From assembly GCF_011089895.1 (NCBI RefSeq), contig NZ_JAANAT010000005.1:62001-126000 (forward strand): a DNA stretch of 64,000 nt, written 5' to 3'. This DNA comes from Mucilaginibacter inviolabilis. GTDB lineage: Bacteria > Bacteroidota > Bacteroidia > Sphingobacteriales > Sphingobacteriaceae. Made by a program: the position numbers and the translations under genes. Shown piece by piece: positions 1 to 9,656 of this stretch (positions are counted from its first letter, which is position 1; every line of letters starts with the position of its first letter). The notes under the pieces were generated by a model, which worked only from the letters and a program-made list of their open reading frames with translations, did not search any database and was not told the DNA's origin.

Positions 1-2063
1 CATTGATTAGACGTACCATAAGCATTTTGTATATCAGAACCTCCGGCGTTCAACTCCTGCAAATCCAGATCAGGAAAGTTTTTCCGGTAGCCTTGTAAAT
101 ATTGATATTTACTTTGCTCAATGCTATAGCCAAATTGCGCCTTAATATTATGCCCATGAAAGTTATGTGCGTAATTTAAGTAACTATATAAGTTGGTATA
201 AACGGTTTGTTCGTCCTGATCGGTTAAGCCTTTGCCCAGATCCAGCGTGGTTTCCAGCTGATTGGTCTTGAAGTTGTATTCATCCAGGGTAGCTTTAAAA
301 TCCTTGTATTTATCCATGTTAAAGTTCACCGCACCTTTGGTATACCAGGAGAAATCCTTATTGAACTGAACCTCAAACCATCCTTGTGCATTTACAGCGT
401 AGTCAGTAGTAACCCTGGTAAAGTTTTGATCCAATTCGGCTATCGGGTTCTTATTGTTATATTCAAAGTCATAAGCTTTGTAGGTATAATGCCCGCTGCC
501 ATCAGTCAGGTAAGGACCATAAGTAGGCGCCTGCGACATGGCCGAAAGAAAAAGGTCCATGGATGAACCGTCTCCCTGGCTAGGTGATGAAGGACTACCC
601 GCCACGGCATCTCTTGTACCCGATTTTAATAATACATTGGTGCCGAATTTAATGTGATCATTAATCTTGGAGGTTAAATTGATACGGGCGCTGTATCGCT
701 TATAATCAAAACCTCTTTCAATACCGTTCTGGTCAACATAACCTAAGGATACATTATAGGTGGTTTTATCATTACCTCCATTAAAAGTTAAATTATGATT
801 TTGTGTAGGAGCGGTTCTGAATATCAGGCTCAGCCAATCCGTATTAGGGTAATGCAGCCTGTCGGTACTGTTACGATACAAATCGATCTGATCCTGCGGA
901 TAAAGCGAGTTAGGGTCAGTGGTGCCACTGTTGATACGGGCCTGGTTAAACAGTTCCATATATTGGGCAGAATTGGTTACCAGTTTAAACATTTTGGTAG
1001 GACTGGCAAATCCAACATTACCATCATAGGTAACCGACATTTGCCCGGCTTTACCTTGCTTGGTGGTTATCAATACCACTCCATTAGCCGCTCTTGAACC
1101 ATATATAGATGCAGAAGCCGCATCTTTCAGTACAGAAACGTTGTCTATGTCGGTTGGATTAAGATCACTGAAATTTCCGGGAACACCATCGATCAATATC
1201 AACGGATCTGAACCTGCACCGCTAAAAGTACCGTTACCGCGGATACGGATAGATACGCTTTCATTACCTGGTTCACCGGAGCTGGTATTTACCGCTACAC
1301 CGGGTGCCAGGCCTTCCAGCATGGATGCAGGATTTACCACCGGGCGTTTGTTAAGGTCAGTACCGCTTACTGTTGACACAGCCCCTGTAAGGTTTACCTT
1401 TTTCTGCGTACCATAACCTACCACCACAATTTCATTAAGGGCTGATGTTTGCTCCCTTAATACCACATCGATACGGGTTTGGTTACCCACCCCTATCTCC
1501 TGCGAAATAAAACCAACAAAACTGAATACCAGAACAGCATTATTATCATTTACCTCGATCTTATAATTACCATCCAATCCGGTTTGCGCTCCCGTATTTG
1601 CCCCTTTTATTTTTATGGTAACACCAGGTAAGGGCAAACCTTTTTCGTCCTTAACCTGACCGGTTACAGTAATAACCTGCACTGGTTTTGCAGCTACTGG
1701 TTTTGGGGTAACCACAATAGTATTGTTATTCACCACGTAACTAAATGGCTGATCCTGGAAGCATTGCTTTAACACGTCGCTCAAGTCGGCATTTTGCAGG
1801 TGCACATTTACAGGCACCGCTTTTTTGAGCAGCTTGGCATTATAAAACACGCTGAACCCGCTTTGCAGGTGAATTTCCTGCAGGGTTTCGGCAAGAGAAG
1901 CGTTATTTTTATCAAGGCTGATCTTTTGTGCAAATGACGTTGCAGCGCTCACTTGCAGTATAGAAACCAGGCACAAAAAAAACGACAATTTCATAATCAG
2001 AAATAATTTAGATTTAAGGCAGGGCCATTCCCTGCATCTTATTGCAGCAGATTTTTTATACAT
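1..2063 (-). CDS. SusC/RagA-type TonB-linked outer membrane receptor with STN domain, 3' end cut off by window edge
   Basis: Outer membrane TonB-dependent transporter of the SusC family, normally paired with a SusD lipoprotein for uptake of glycans or other large nutrients. The reading frame is open for 687 codons to the left edge. It starts MYKKSAAIRC, followed by a hydrophobic stretch ending SAATSFAQ (about residue 46). An STN domain spans about 47-121 (ISLDKNNASLAETL...). A carboxypeptidase-regulatory-like beta domain spans about 131-205 (VTGQVKDEKGLPLPGVTI). The SusC box NEIVVVGYGTQKK (about 210-222) leads into the plug. The longer start at 2063 is chosen because STN-type SusC proteins usually carry this positively charged N-terminal extension; an internal ATG at 1994 is the alternative. 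The STN domain and the adjacent FecR/sigma genes imply signalling as well as transport. SusD would be expected just beyond the left edge. Confidence 0.93.
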   Translation of the reverse strand, partial: MYKKSAAIRCREWPCLKSKLFLIMKLSFFLCLVSILQVSAATSFAQKISLDKNNASLAETLQEIHLQSGFSVFYNAKLLKKAVPVNVHLQNADLSDVLKQCFQDQPFSYVVNNNTIVVTPKPVAAKPVQVITVTGQVKDEKGLPLPGVTIKIKGANTGAQTGLDGNYKIEVNDNNAVLVFSFVGFISQEIGVGNQTRIDVVLREQTSALNEIVVVGYGTQKKVNLTGAVSTVSGTDLNKRPVVNPASMLEGLAPGVAVNTSSGEPGNESVSIRIRGNGTFSGAGSDPLILIDGVPGNFSDLNPTDIDNVSVLKDAASASIYGSRAANGVVLITTKQGKAGQMSVTYDGNVGFASPTKMFKLVTNSAQYMELFNQARINSGTTDPNSLYPQDQIDLYRNSTDRLHYPNTDWLSLIFRTAPTQNHNLTFNGGNDKTTYNVSLGYVDQNGIERGFDYKRYSARINLTSKINDHIKFGTNVLLKSGTRDAVAGSPSSPSQGDGSSMDLFLSAMSQAPTYGPYLTDGSGHYTYKAYDFEYNNKNPIAELDQNFTRVTTDYAVNAQGWFEVQFNKDFSWYTKGAVNFNMDKYKDFKATLDEYNFKTNQLETTLDLGKGLTDQDEQTVYTNLYSYLNYAHNFHGHNIKAQFGYSIEQSKYQYLQGYRKNFPDLDLQELNAGGSDIQNAYGTSNQ

Positions 2064-2200
2064 TTGAATGTTAGGTTAAATAATTGGTTATGAGAAATAT
2101 GATCATTAATTGCTACCTGACAGCTATTCAAAGCTTTATACCAGGGGCGCTGCGAACGCCTCTGGTTATAAACAGGTAAAACATTATGGGTAAGGAAAAT

Positions 2201-3367
2201 TTACTTCATAATGATTACCCTCCTTCCCTCAATTTTGTAATGAATGGAGCGCGTAAGCACCATCACATCCAGCAGTTCATTTATATTTTTGTATTTGGAT
2301 ATAGTACCGCCAAATTCATTCTTTTTCGCGTCGTCGTCACTGTACTCCACATCCACATCATACCAGCGGCCCACTTGTTTCATCACCTCGGTGATATTCA
2401 GATCGTGAAATATAAAAAGGCCATTTTTCCAGGCCATGGTTTGCTGTATATCGGCCGGGCTAACTTTAATAGCTGAACCGTTTATAACAGCATCGCCTTG
2501 CTGACCGGGCAGCAGCATTACAGCCGAACTACCGCTGCTCATCCGCACAGATCCTTCCAATAATGTGGTGGTTATACTATTGTTATCAGCATAAGCATTT
2601 ATGTTAAAATGAGTACCAAACACCTGCACTTTTGTGCCATTGGCTTGTACAATAAAAGGCTTGGCTTTGTTTTTAGCTACTTCAAAGTATGCTTCACCAC
2701 TTAGTTCAACCTCGCGGGTCGTACCAGTAAAGGCCTGCGGAAATTTAATGGATGAAGCCGCGTTGAGCCAAACCCGCGTACCATCCTCCAATACTACCTG
2801 GTACTGCCCGCCCCTTGGCGTGGTAATGGTATTAAACTCCGGCATTACGGCAGCGGTATTATTGTTTTTGGAATTAGTAAAATGGTATACCAGCATGCCA
2901 TTCCCGGTTTTACTTATGGTAACACCGGGTCTGGTTGCCAGTTTGCCGTTTTGGGCGTCATCAAGCACAATGCGCGAGCCATTGGCTAGGGTTAAATAAG
3001 CTTTGTTGCCGCCTGGCAATATAGGCGCCACTTTATTTGTCAGTTTTACAGTATCAGTTTCGTGATTTTTTTTACGCTGTATAAAAAATATACCCGCAAA
3101 CAACACAGCCGCAAGAACTGCGGCAACCTGCAACCAACGATACCTGGCCATCTTACGCTTCGGCAGCTGAACCACTTTACGACTATTGCTTAATCGCTGC
3201 CATATGCGGGCCCTTACATCGTCTTCCTTAACCACATCATCCTCCCAAGCGTCTTCGGCCAATGTCATTTCATCGCGGTATGCATCCAGCAGCCTTTTTT
3301 CATCAGCTGTGCATTGTCCGCTCATGTACTTTTCGTACAAAGCAAGGAATTCTTCTTTGGTTATCAT
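2201..3367 (-). CDS. FecR-family anti-sigma factor
   Basis: Single-pass inner membrane anti-sigma factor, 388 residues, that holds the cognate ECF sigma factor inactive until the TonB receptor signals through its STN domain. The cytoplasmic N-terminus (1-78, FLALYEKYMSGQCTADEKRLL) is the usual sigma-binding part. One membrane helix lies at about 79-97 (WLQVAAVLAAVLFAGIFF). The periplasmic FecR domain follows (about 185-280, with TPRGGQYQVVLEDGTRVWLN), and then a DUF4974-like C-terminus (about 315-388, DLNITEVMKQVGRWYDVDVEY). It lies 137 nt upstream of susC on the same strand. It is divergent from the sigma gene, with 139 nt between the two starts that must hold both promoters. The family is clear; the ligand cannot be told. 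Confidence 0.95.
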   Translation of the reverse strand: MITKEEFLALYEKYMSGQCTADEKRLLDAYRDEMTLAEDAWEDDVVKEDDVRARIWQRLSNSRKVVQLPKRKMARYRWLQVAAVLAAVLFAGIFFIQRKKNHETDTVKLTNKVAPILPGGNKAYLTLANGSRIVLDDAQNGKLATRPGVTISKTGNGMLVYHFTNSKNNNTAAVMPEFNTITTPRGGQYQVVLEDGTRVWLNAASSIKFPQAFTGTTREVELSGEAYFEVAKNKAKPFIVQANGTKVQVFGTHFNINAYADNNSITTTLLEGSVRMSSGSSAVMLLPGQQGDAVINGSAIKVSPADIQQTMAWKNGLFIFHDLNITEVMKQVGRWYDVDVEYSDDDAKKNEFGGTISKYKNINELLDVMVLTRSIHYKIEGRRVIIMK

Positions 3368-3506
3368 TAGGTTGCAATTGCAGGTTTATACTTTGTTAGT
3401 GTAAATTTTATATAGACACACACATCAATTTTTAATTTTTTTTTCTGTAAGCTGTTAATTGTGGATTTATTTGGCTGGCTTTTCCTAATTTTATCCAACC
3501 AGTTGT

Positions 3507-4088
3507 ATGTACAATCCCCCGATTAATGACGCTGAACTGTGGCTTGCCATCCGTGCTGATGACGAACAGGCTTTTGCCATGCTTTTTGATCGCTACTGGC
3601 TGCGATTGTATAAAACAGCTTTACGTTATCTAAAAGATCGCGAAACCAGCGAAGAAGCGGTACACGATGTGTTTTTGAATATCTGGAGCAGGAGGCACGA
3701 ACTCGAGATTGAATCATTCCCCAACTTTTTATTAACAGCCATCCGTTACCAGGTTTATAACCGGATGCGGGCCGCAAAATCACCGGTTGTTTTAACCATT
3801 TCTGATGCCGGTATAAGCGAACTACTGGATCATAACAACGGTGAAAACCGCATTAAAGATCAGGAACTGCAACATGAATTAAGACGCTATCTGGAACAGT
3901 TGCCTAAACGTTGCCAGGAGATATTCTACATGAGCCGTATTAATCACCTCTCGAACCAGGAAATAGCCGGTCGATTGGGTATCTCTAAGCGTACAGTCGA
4001 AAACCAGATCACGATGGCGCTTAAACATTTGCGGGTTTGTTTTAAACATATGTCGGCCATTATTTCCTTGTGGTATATCCTTAAATAG
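3507..4088 (+). CDS. ECF RNA polymerase sigma factor (RpoE/FecI-like)
   Basis: Sigma-70 family ECF factor of 193 residues. Region 2 lies at about 18-85 (FAMLFDRYWLRLYKTALRYL, then EEAVHDVFLNIWSRR). Region 4 lies at about 125-180 (LPKRCQEIFYMSRINHLSNQ followed by the helix-turn-helix IAGRLGISKRTVENQI). It most likely reads the promoter of the neighbouring fecR-susC pair. In most Bacteroidota loci sigma, fecR and susC run in one direction; here sigma is divergent from fecR, so sigma and its anti-sigma can be made from separate promoters. There is no membrane segment or extra domain. Confidence 0.95.
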   Translation: MYNPPINDAELWLAIRADDEQAFAMLFDRYWLRLYKTALRYLKDRETSEEAVHDVFLNIWSRRHELEIESFPNFLLTAIRYQVYNRMRAAKSPVVLTISDAGISELLDHNNGENRIKDQELQHELRRYLEQLPKRCQEIFYMSRINHLSNQEIAGRLGISKRTVENQITMALKHLRVCFKHMSAIISLWYILK

Positions 4089-4155
4089 GGTGAGCCGACA
4101 TACAAAACTTCAAGTTTAACACGAGGCTGGCAGAGAGGGGATTTAAAATAAAAAG

Positions 4156-4175
4156 GTTTAAAAAGTTTTTTGAAC
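4156..4175. repeat. AT-rich imperfect palindrome, copy 1
   Basis: GTTTAAAAAGTTTTTTGAAC, an imperfect dyad in the otherwise empty 166 nt between the sigma gene and the beta-propeller gene. A near-identical version with one extra T lies at 59019-59039 before the CsbD-like gene. It could be a protein-binding site or simply AT-rich promoter DNA. Confidence 0.3.
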
Positions 4176-4254
4176 AGTGCACTGAACATGCCTGGATTTT
4201 TACAAGTTTTCTACAGAATCAAAGTGGAACTTCAACTCCAAATCAACAAAACAA

Positions 4255-5265
4255 ATGACCATGAAAAAATTTGTATCGGGCTTAGCCCTGATCGTATCCC
4301 TGGGCCTGCTACCGCAATTATTGCATGCACAAACCTATGAGTTGGATAAAACAATTACCCTGCCTGGCGATGGAGGCTATGATTACCTGTCTATCGACAA
4401 GGTAAACAACCGTTTATATGTATCGCACGGTACAGCTGTAAACGTGATCGACCTGAAAACAGAAAAACCTGCAGGCCTGATCGGCGATCTGAAAGGTATA
4501 CATGGTATCGCTATTGATAATAAAGCCAACCGCGGTTTTATCAGCGATGGTAAAGCTACTGCCGTAGTGGCGTTTGACCTGAAAACTTTAAAGGTTATTG
4601 CCACCATACCTTTAACAGACGCTAACGGCCCGGATGCCATTATGTACGACTCTTATGCCGATCGTGTTTTCTGCTTTAATGGCGAAAGTAATAATGCTTC
4701 AGTAATTGATCCCAATACCTTGAAACAAGTAGGCACAGTTGCACTTGGCGGCGCGCCTGAGTTTGCCGTAGCCGATGGTAAAGGTAAAATATATAATAAC
4801 CTGGAAGACAAAAGCAGCTTGAACATTATAGACAGCAAAACGCTGAAAGTAATCAAGAACTATCCACTTGCGCCATGCGGCGGCCCTACAGGTTTGGCTT
4901 TGGATGCCGCTAACCAGCGTGTATTTACCGTTTGCCGTGAAAATAAAGGGGTAAGCGTAGTGAATATCAACACCGGCAAAGTAATAACCACTTTACCTAT
5001 AGGCGCTGGTGTTGATGCTGTAGCGTATGATCCTGAAACCAAGCTGATCTTCTGCTCATGCGGTGATGGCGTAACCACTATTATCAAACAACAATCGGCC
5101 GATGAGTATAAAGTGATCCAGACATTACAAACCGCCTATCGCGCCAAAACTATGGCTCTTGATACCAAAACGCACAAAATTTATTTAAGCGTGGCTGAAT
5201 TTGTAAAAGGCACACGGACTGCATTACCAAACACCTTTAAAGTACTGGTTTATAAGCTGAAATAA
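4255..5265 (+). CDS. secreted YncE-like beta-propeller protein
   Basis: A 336-residue exported protein. The signal peptide ends LLHAQ at about residue 26-28. The rest is repeated 40-45 residue blades of the YVTN/YncE type, for example YDYLSIDKVNNRLYVSHGTAVNVIDLKT and the recurring 'xDxxxxRVFxxxxxxxxVxVIDxxTxKV' pattern. Such propellers bind partners or small ligands in the periplasm, and the exact role is unknown for most. A second in-frame ATG two codons later (4261) is an equally good start. The gene stands alone between the sigma gene and the first two-component pair. Nothing in the sequence shows that it belongs to either. Confidence 0.85.
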   Translation: MTMKKFVSGLALIVSLGLLPQLLHAQTYELDKTITLPGDGGYDYLSIDKVNNRLYVSHGTAVNVIDLKTEKPAGLIGDLKGIHGIAIDNKANRGFISDGKATAVVAFDLKTLKVIATIPLTDANGPDAIMYDSYADRVFCFNGESNNASVIDPNTLKQVGTVALGGAPEFAVADGKGKIYNNLEDKSSLNIIDSKTLKVIKNYPLAPCGGPTGLALDAANQRVFTVCRENKGVSVVNINTGKVITTLPIGAGVDAVAYDPETKLIFCSCGDGVTTIIKQQSADEYKVIQTLQTAYRAKTMALDTKTHKIYLSVAEFVKGTRTALPNTFKVLVYKLK

Positions 5266-5322
5266 AACATCAAAAAAGATAAACAGGCGAATCACAGGCT
5301 TCTCTTTTAGGGGGCTACGGGG

Positions 5323-5376
5323 GGACTTAATTGGTTTGTCCTGTTTATTTTACAAAGTTTCTATTAAATTAAGTCC
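5323..5376. repeat. 10-bp inverted repeat upstream of the first response regulator
   Basis: GGACTTAATT at 5323-5332 is repeated in inverse at 5367-5376 (AATTAAGTCC), with 34 nt between. The left arm is preceded by a G-rich stretch, TTAGGGGGCTACGGGGGG, of the kind seen at the ends of other genes here (52376-52400, 56034-56058). It lies in the leader of the regulator gene. It may be a terminator remnant of the beta-propeller gene or a scattered repeat. Confidence 0.4.
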
Positions 5377-5395
5377 TAATTTTAAAGAAAAAAGC

Positions 5396-6073
5396 TTGAA
5401 ATTATTAATCATAGAAGATGAAGCGGGATTGAGGGAAAGTATTGAAGCATACTTTACCGAGGAGGGGAATATCTGCGAAACGGCATACGATTTTTCCTCG
5501 GCTATGTCTAAGGTTAACCTTTATCGTTATGACTGTATTGTGCTGGATATTACTTTGCCTAATGGCAATGGTCTGGATATTTTAAAACACCTAAAAGCGG
5601 GACAGCAAGCTGACGGTGTTTTAATCATTTCGGCTAAAAACTCTTTGGACGATCGCCTCACCGGACTTGATCTGGGTGCTGATGATTACCTGACCAAACC
5701 ATTTCACCTTTCTGAATTGAGGGCCCGGGTGGCGGCTATTGTTCGCCGTAAAGCCTTTAATGGCAACAATATCCTTACCCTGCATGAGATCTTCATCGAC
5801 CTTACCGCGAAAGAGGTTAAGATCAACCAGACACCGGTTAAGTTTACCCGGAAGGAGTACAGTTTACTTTTATACTTTATAGCCAACAAAGGCAAGGTGG
5901 TTTCCAAAAGTGCCATTGCCGAACATCTTTGGGGCGACAGTATAGACATTGCCGATAATTTTGATTTTATTTATTCGCATATTAAAAACATCCGCAAAAA
6001 AATGGTAGAAGCGGGTGGTAAGGATTACATACAGGCTGCCTACGGCATGGGATACAAGTTTACCGAAGCATGA
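5396..6073 (+). CDS. OmpR-family response regulator (first RND locus)
   Basis: DNA-binding response regulator, 225 residues from the chosen TTG. The receiver domain begins KLLIIEDEAG, with acidic residues at positions 7-9, phosphoacceptor D51 (IVLDITLP), the switch residue in LIISAKNS and lysine in YLTKPFHL. The winged-helix output domain covers about 125-225 (FTRKEYSLLLYFIANKGKVVSKSAI, AYGMGYKF). No ATG lies near the conserved first strand. TTG at 5396 puts it at residue 2 as in most family members; a TTG at 5336 would add 20 unconserved residues. It overlaps the kinase gene by 4 nt (ATGA), so the two are translated together. It probably controls the RND genes at 7475-12709. Confidence 0.93.
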   Translation: MKLLIIEDEAGLRESIEAYFTEEGNICETAYDFSSAMSKVNLYRYDCIVLDITLPNGNGLDILKHLKAGQQADGVLIISAKNSLDDRLTGLDLGADDYLTKPFHLSELRARVAAIVRRKAFNGNNILTLHEIFIDLTAKEVKINQTPVKFTRKEYSLLLYFIANKGKVVSKSAIAEHLWGDSIDIADNFDFIYSHIKNIRKKMVEAGGKDYIQAAYGMGYKFTEA

Positions 6074-7329
6074 AGCTTCTGGACAAATATAACCGGATCA
6101 ACATCAGTGTAACAGTAGTCATCATGCTGGTTACAGGTGTTACATATTACTTTACTATCCATGCCATCCTTACCCACCAGGTTGATAAGGCCCTGGTAGT
6201 AGAAGAACGTGAGGTATTTGATTATGTACAACTGAATCATCACCTGCCCCAGGTATTCCGGACCAATCACCAGGAAATCATTTTTACACCTGCTGACGAC
6301 CGGGTTAAAAGAAAATTTATTGATACCTCCTACCGGGATACTAAGGAGCTGGACCTGGAGCCAGCACGTGCTATTATCACATCGGTAATGGTGGGTCCTC
6401 AACTATATAAAATAACCGTTATACAATCAACTGTTGAAACGGAGGACCTTATCGAAGATGTTTTCCTGATTACCCTTATACTTATTTTTATTTTGGTGAT
6501 AGCGCTGTTTTTATCAAACCGACTGATATTAAGGCGCATGTGGCAGCCCTTTTACACCATACTCAACCAACTCAAAGTATTCAACCTGGCCGAAGACAAA
6601 ACCGTGGCTTCTGTACCTTCTACCATTGATGAATTTACAGAACTTGATCAGGCGGTAGGCATCATGGCCACTAAGGCTAAGGACGATTATCTTAACCTTA
6701 AGGCTTTTACCGAAAACGCTGCGCACGAATTAATGACGCCCATTTCTGTCATCAACTCCAAGCTAGATACTTTAGTGCAAACCGGGCAATTTTCTGATCC
6801 GCAAAGCAAACTGCTTAATGATATTTATAATACGGTTGCCCGCTTAACGCGGCTTAACAAATCAATGCTGTTACTCACTAAAATTGAGAACGGTTTAATA
6901 CATGACCAGCAAATTGTTAATCTGAAAGAATTGTTGAGAACCAGTTTTTATCAATACGAGGAACTCCTGGGCAGTTTAAATATCAAACTGATCACTCAAC
7001 TTGCCGATTGTGAGGTTAGCGCCAGTTTGCTATTAATGGAAGTTCTGGTAAACAACCTGCTCAGCAATGCTATCAGGCATAATCTGCCGGGTGGCACCAT
7101 CAGCGTTGTGCTTGATCAACAGCAGCTCCGTATCAGTAATACCGGGAAAGACGGGAGGATTGATATTGAACGTGTTTTTAAACGTTTTCAAAAATCTTCC
7201 GCTTCTGAAGGTATTGGATTGGGCCTTACCATTTGCCGGCAGATCTGTAATAATTATGGTTTTGATCTGCAATATCAGTTTAGCGAAAACTCTCACCAAT
7301 TTACAGTAAACTTTACTGTTTCAGAATAA
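6070..7329 (+). CDS. sensor histidine kinase (first RND locus)
   Basis: Membrane histidine kinase, 419 residues, partner of the overlapping regulator. Membrane helices lie at about 10-30 and 131-153 and frame a short periplasmic sensor of about 100 residues with no family I recognise. Then come a HAMP-like linker, the dimerisation/phosphoacceptor helix with H219 (AAHELMTPI), and an ATPase domain with N box NNLLSNAIRHN and G box GIGLGLTICRQI. The H-box is ELMTP rather than the commoner ELRTP. The architecture matches the efflux-controlling kinases that sit beside RND operons in Bacteroidota. The signal is unknown. Confidence 0.93.
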   Translation: MKLLDKYNRINISVTVVIMLVTGVTYYFTIHAILTHQVDKALVVEEREVFDYVQLNHHLPQVFRTNHQEIIFTPADDRVKRKFIDTSYRDTKELDLEPARAIITSVMVGPQLYKITVIQSTVETEDLIEDVFLITLILIFILVIALFLSNRLILRRMWQPFYTILNQLKVFNLAEDKTVASVPSTIDEFTELDQAVGIMATKAKDDYLNLKAFTENAAHELMTPISVINSKLDTLVQTGQFSDPQSKLLNDIYNTVARLTRLNKSMLLLTKIENGLIHDQQIVNLKELLRTSFYQYEELLGSLNIKLITQLADCEVSASLLLMEVLVNNLLSNAIRHNLPGGTISVVLDQQQLRISNTGKDGRIDIERVFKRFQKSSASEGIGLGLTICRQICNNYGFDLQYQFSENSHQFTVNFTVSE

Positions 7330-7474
7330 TTACAGAATTGACATTTAGCTTAGCAACGTTGAAGAAATGGAATTATATCCAAACTGTTAAAGATTAATAT
7401 TATAAAGCTTAGATTTAAACTATTGGTCGCTGGGCTTACCCCTATCTGAGTAACCGGTATGGGCATCTTGAATT

Positions 7475-8710
7475 ATGAAACATCTAATCGTATCACTACT
7501 ATGTTTAATGATGAGTTCTTTTTGCTTTGCACAGCAAAAAACACTGGACGATTATTTACAGATAGCTGTAAAGAACAGTCCGCTGTTGAAGGACCTCAAC
7601 AACCAAATACTATCGGCACAACTGGACAGCGTCAGGATAAAAGCCGGATTAAAACCACAGGTAAGCGCCGGGAGCGCAGGTTTATATGCACCGGTAATTC
7701 ATGGCTATGGCTATTCGCAGGCCATCACCAACGGGCAAACACTCGATGCTTTGTTATCGGTAAATAAATCCTTCATCAGTAACGGTTATCTGAAAGCGCA
7801 ATATAACGGCATAGGCCTTCAGCGCGATTCCTTACGCAATAACATTAAACTCTCTGAGCAGGATCTGCGCCGCACTATTGCCGCCCAATACATCACTGCG
7901 TTCGGTAGCCTACAGCAGGTAAAATTTAATAAAGAGGTGGTAACTCTGCTAAGCAGCGAAGAAGATTTGCTTAAAAAACTGACCCGTAATAATGTTTACC
8001 ACCAAAGCGATTACCTTACCTTCCTGGTTACTTTAAAACAGGCAACTTTACAACTTTCGCAAGTTACGCTGCAGTATAAAACAGATTTTGCCACGTTGAA
8101 TTACCTTACCGGAATTACAGATACCACAGTTGCTGAATTAGAAAAACCGGCGCTGCAAAGAGCTATTACTGCCGATAAAACCAACAGCATATTTTTCAGA
8201 CAGTATGCGCTTGACAGTTTACGCCTGCTAAATACCCGCAAACTGATAGACTATAGCTATAAGCCCCAGGTAAAAGCCTTTGCCGATGGTGGCTATAACT
8301 CCGATCTTACAGCCCTTTATTATAAGCATTTTGGAGCTAGTGTGGGCTTTAGTCTTACTGTACCGATTTATGATGGCGGGCAGCGTAAGGTATCATACAA
8401 AAAGCTTGCGCTGGAAGAAGAATCGCGCAAAAATTATAAGAGCTTTTTTGCTCAGCAATACAGCCAGCAGATCATCCAGCTGAACCAACAAATTGATGGA
8501 TATGATAACCTGATAGCCGATATCAATACTCAGTTCAAATACTCTGAAACCTTAATAAAGGTGGATACCAAACTACTGCAAACCGGCGATCTCCGGATGG
8601 CCGATCTGATACTGGCTATCAATAATTATTTGACCATCCGTAACCTTCTTACGCAAAATACCATCAGCAGACTGCTGCTCATTAACCAACTCAACTACTG
8701 GAACCGATAA
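7475..8710 (+). CDS. TolC-like outer membrane efflux protein
   Basis: Outer membrane factor of a tripartite efflux system, 411 residues. The signal peptide MKHLIVSLLCLMMSSFCFAQ precedes two OEP repeats. Typical elements are TLDDYLQIAVKNSPLLKDL near the N-terminus, long coiled-coil helices (LSEQDLRRTIAAQYITAFG, KLALEEESRKNY), and GFSLTVPIYDGGQRK, the family's strand/turn before the second coiled coil. It is the first gene of an RND operon: one nucleotide separates its stop from the adaptor start. It lies 145 nt after the kinase, in which I see no clear regulator box. Confidence 0.93.
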   Translation: MKHLIVSLLCLMMSSFCFAQQKTLDDYLQIAVKNSPLLKDLNNQILSAQLDSVRIKAGLKPQVSAGSAGLYAPVIHGYGYSQAITNGQTLDALLSVNKSFISNGYLKAQYNGIGLQRDSLRNNIKLSEQDLRRTIAAQYITAFGSLQQVKFNKEVVTLLSSEEDLLKKLTRNNVYHQSDYLTFLVTLKQATLQLSQVTLQYKTDFATLNYLTGITDTTVAELEKPALQRAITADKTNSIFFRQYALDSLRLLNTRKLIDYSYKPQVKAFADGGYNSDLTALYYKHFGASVGFSLTVPIYDGGQRKVSYKKLALEEESRKNYKSFFAQQYSQQIIQLNQQIDGYDNLIADINTQFKYSETLIKVDTKLLQTGDLRMADLILAINNYLTIRNLLTQNTISRLLLINQLNYWNR

Positions 8711-8711
8711 T

Positions 8712-9656
8712 ATGAAGACTTTATCATCGCCATATTTTAAATTTGTAGCGCTCGCCTGTGCATGTTTGCTATTAACTATATCAGCATGTAATCATGATAC
8801 TGCGGCTGCTGACGACGCCCCTGTAAAATCACAAACACCGGTTACGGTGACTTCCATCAGCAACGGAACAATGGCCGATTCTATAAGCCTGAATGCCACT
8901 TCGTCATTTATGCAAAAAAGTTATGTAAAGGCTAATGCAATAGGTTACATTCAACATGTATATGTAAAACCGGGGCAGTATGTAAGTGCGGGGCAATTGC
9001 TGTTCACTATTAAAACAAAAGAAGCGCAAAGTATCGGCAATACCATCAATGTGCTGGATACTACTTTTAAATTTTCGGGTGTAAACCGTATTAAGGCAGC
9101 AAGCAGCGGCTATATTACCCAACTGATGCACCAGCTTGGCGATTATGTGCAGGATGGCGAGCAGTTGGCCGCTATAAGCGATAAGGAAAGCTTTGCCTTT
9201 GTAATGCAATTACCTTATGAGCTTCAAAGTACTTTACGCAATAATCAGGATATCATACTCACTTTACCGGGTGGCCACACGCTTAGCGGCAGGGTAGCAT
9301 CGGTTATGCCTTCGGTTGATACGCTATCGCAAACACAGGGTATAGTAATCAAAGTTAACAGCGCCGATCCGATTCCCGAAAACCTGGTGGCAAGGGCGCA
9401 TATTATTAAATCGGCAAAAAGCAATGTACCCTCACTACCCAAATCTGCCGTGCTGGCCAATGAAACACAAACCGATTTTTGGGTAATGAAACTCATTAAT
9501 GATACTACAGCCGTCAAGATCCCCGTACAAAAAGGAATCGAAACCAAGAGCCAGGTAGAGATCCTCTCGCCCAGATTTGGACCAGCTGACAGAATTGTGA
9601 TAACAGGTAATTATGGATTGGCCGATACTGCCAAAGTGAAAATTGTGAAACCATGA
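8712..9656 (+). CDS. RND efflux periplasmic adaptor lipoprotein (HlyD/AcrA family)
   Basis: Membrane fusion protein that bridges the pump and TolC-like channel, 314 residues. The N-terminus ends in lipobox LLLTISAC, so it is probably lipid-anchored in the periplasm. The biotinyl-lipoyl-like half motifs are visible (SYVKANAIGYIQHVYVKPGQ with YVSAGQLLFTIKTKEA, and INRIKAASSGYITQLMHQLG with VQDGEQLAAISDKE). The alpha-hairpin is unusually short: only about 20 residues separate the two lipoyl halves, so it may not reach far towards the channel. Its stop overlaps the pump start (ATGA). Confidence 0.9.
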   Translation: MKTLSSPYFKFVALACACLLLTISACNHDTAAADDAPVKSQTPVTVTSISNGTMADSISLNATSSFMQKSYVKANAIGYIQHVYVKPGQYVSAGQLLFTIKTKEAQSIGNTINVLDTTFKFSGVNRIKAASSGYITQLMHQLGDYVQDGEQLAAISDKESFAFVMQLPYELQSTLRNNQDIILTLPGGHTLSGRVASVMPSVDTLSQTQGIVIKVNSADPIPENLVARAHIIKSAKSNVPSLPKSAVLANETQTDFWVMKLINDTTAVKIPVQKGIETKSQVEILSPRFGPADRIVITGNYGLADTAKVKIVKP

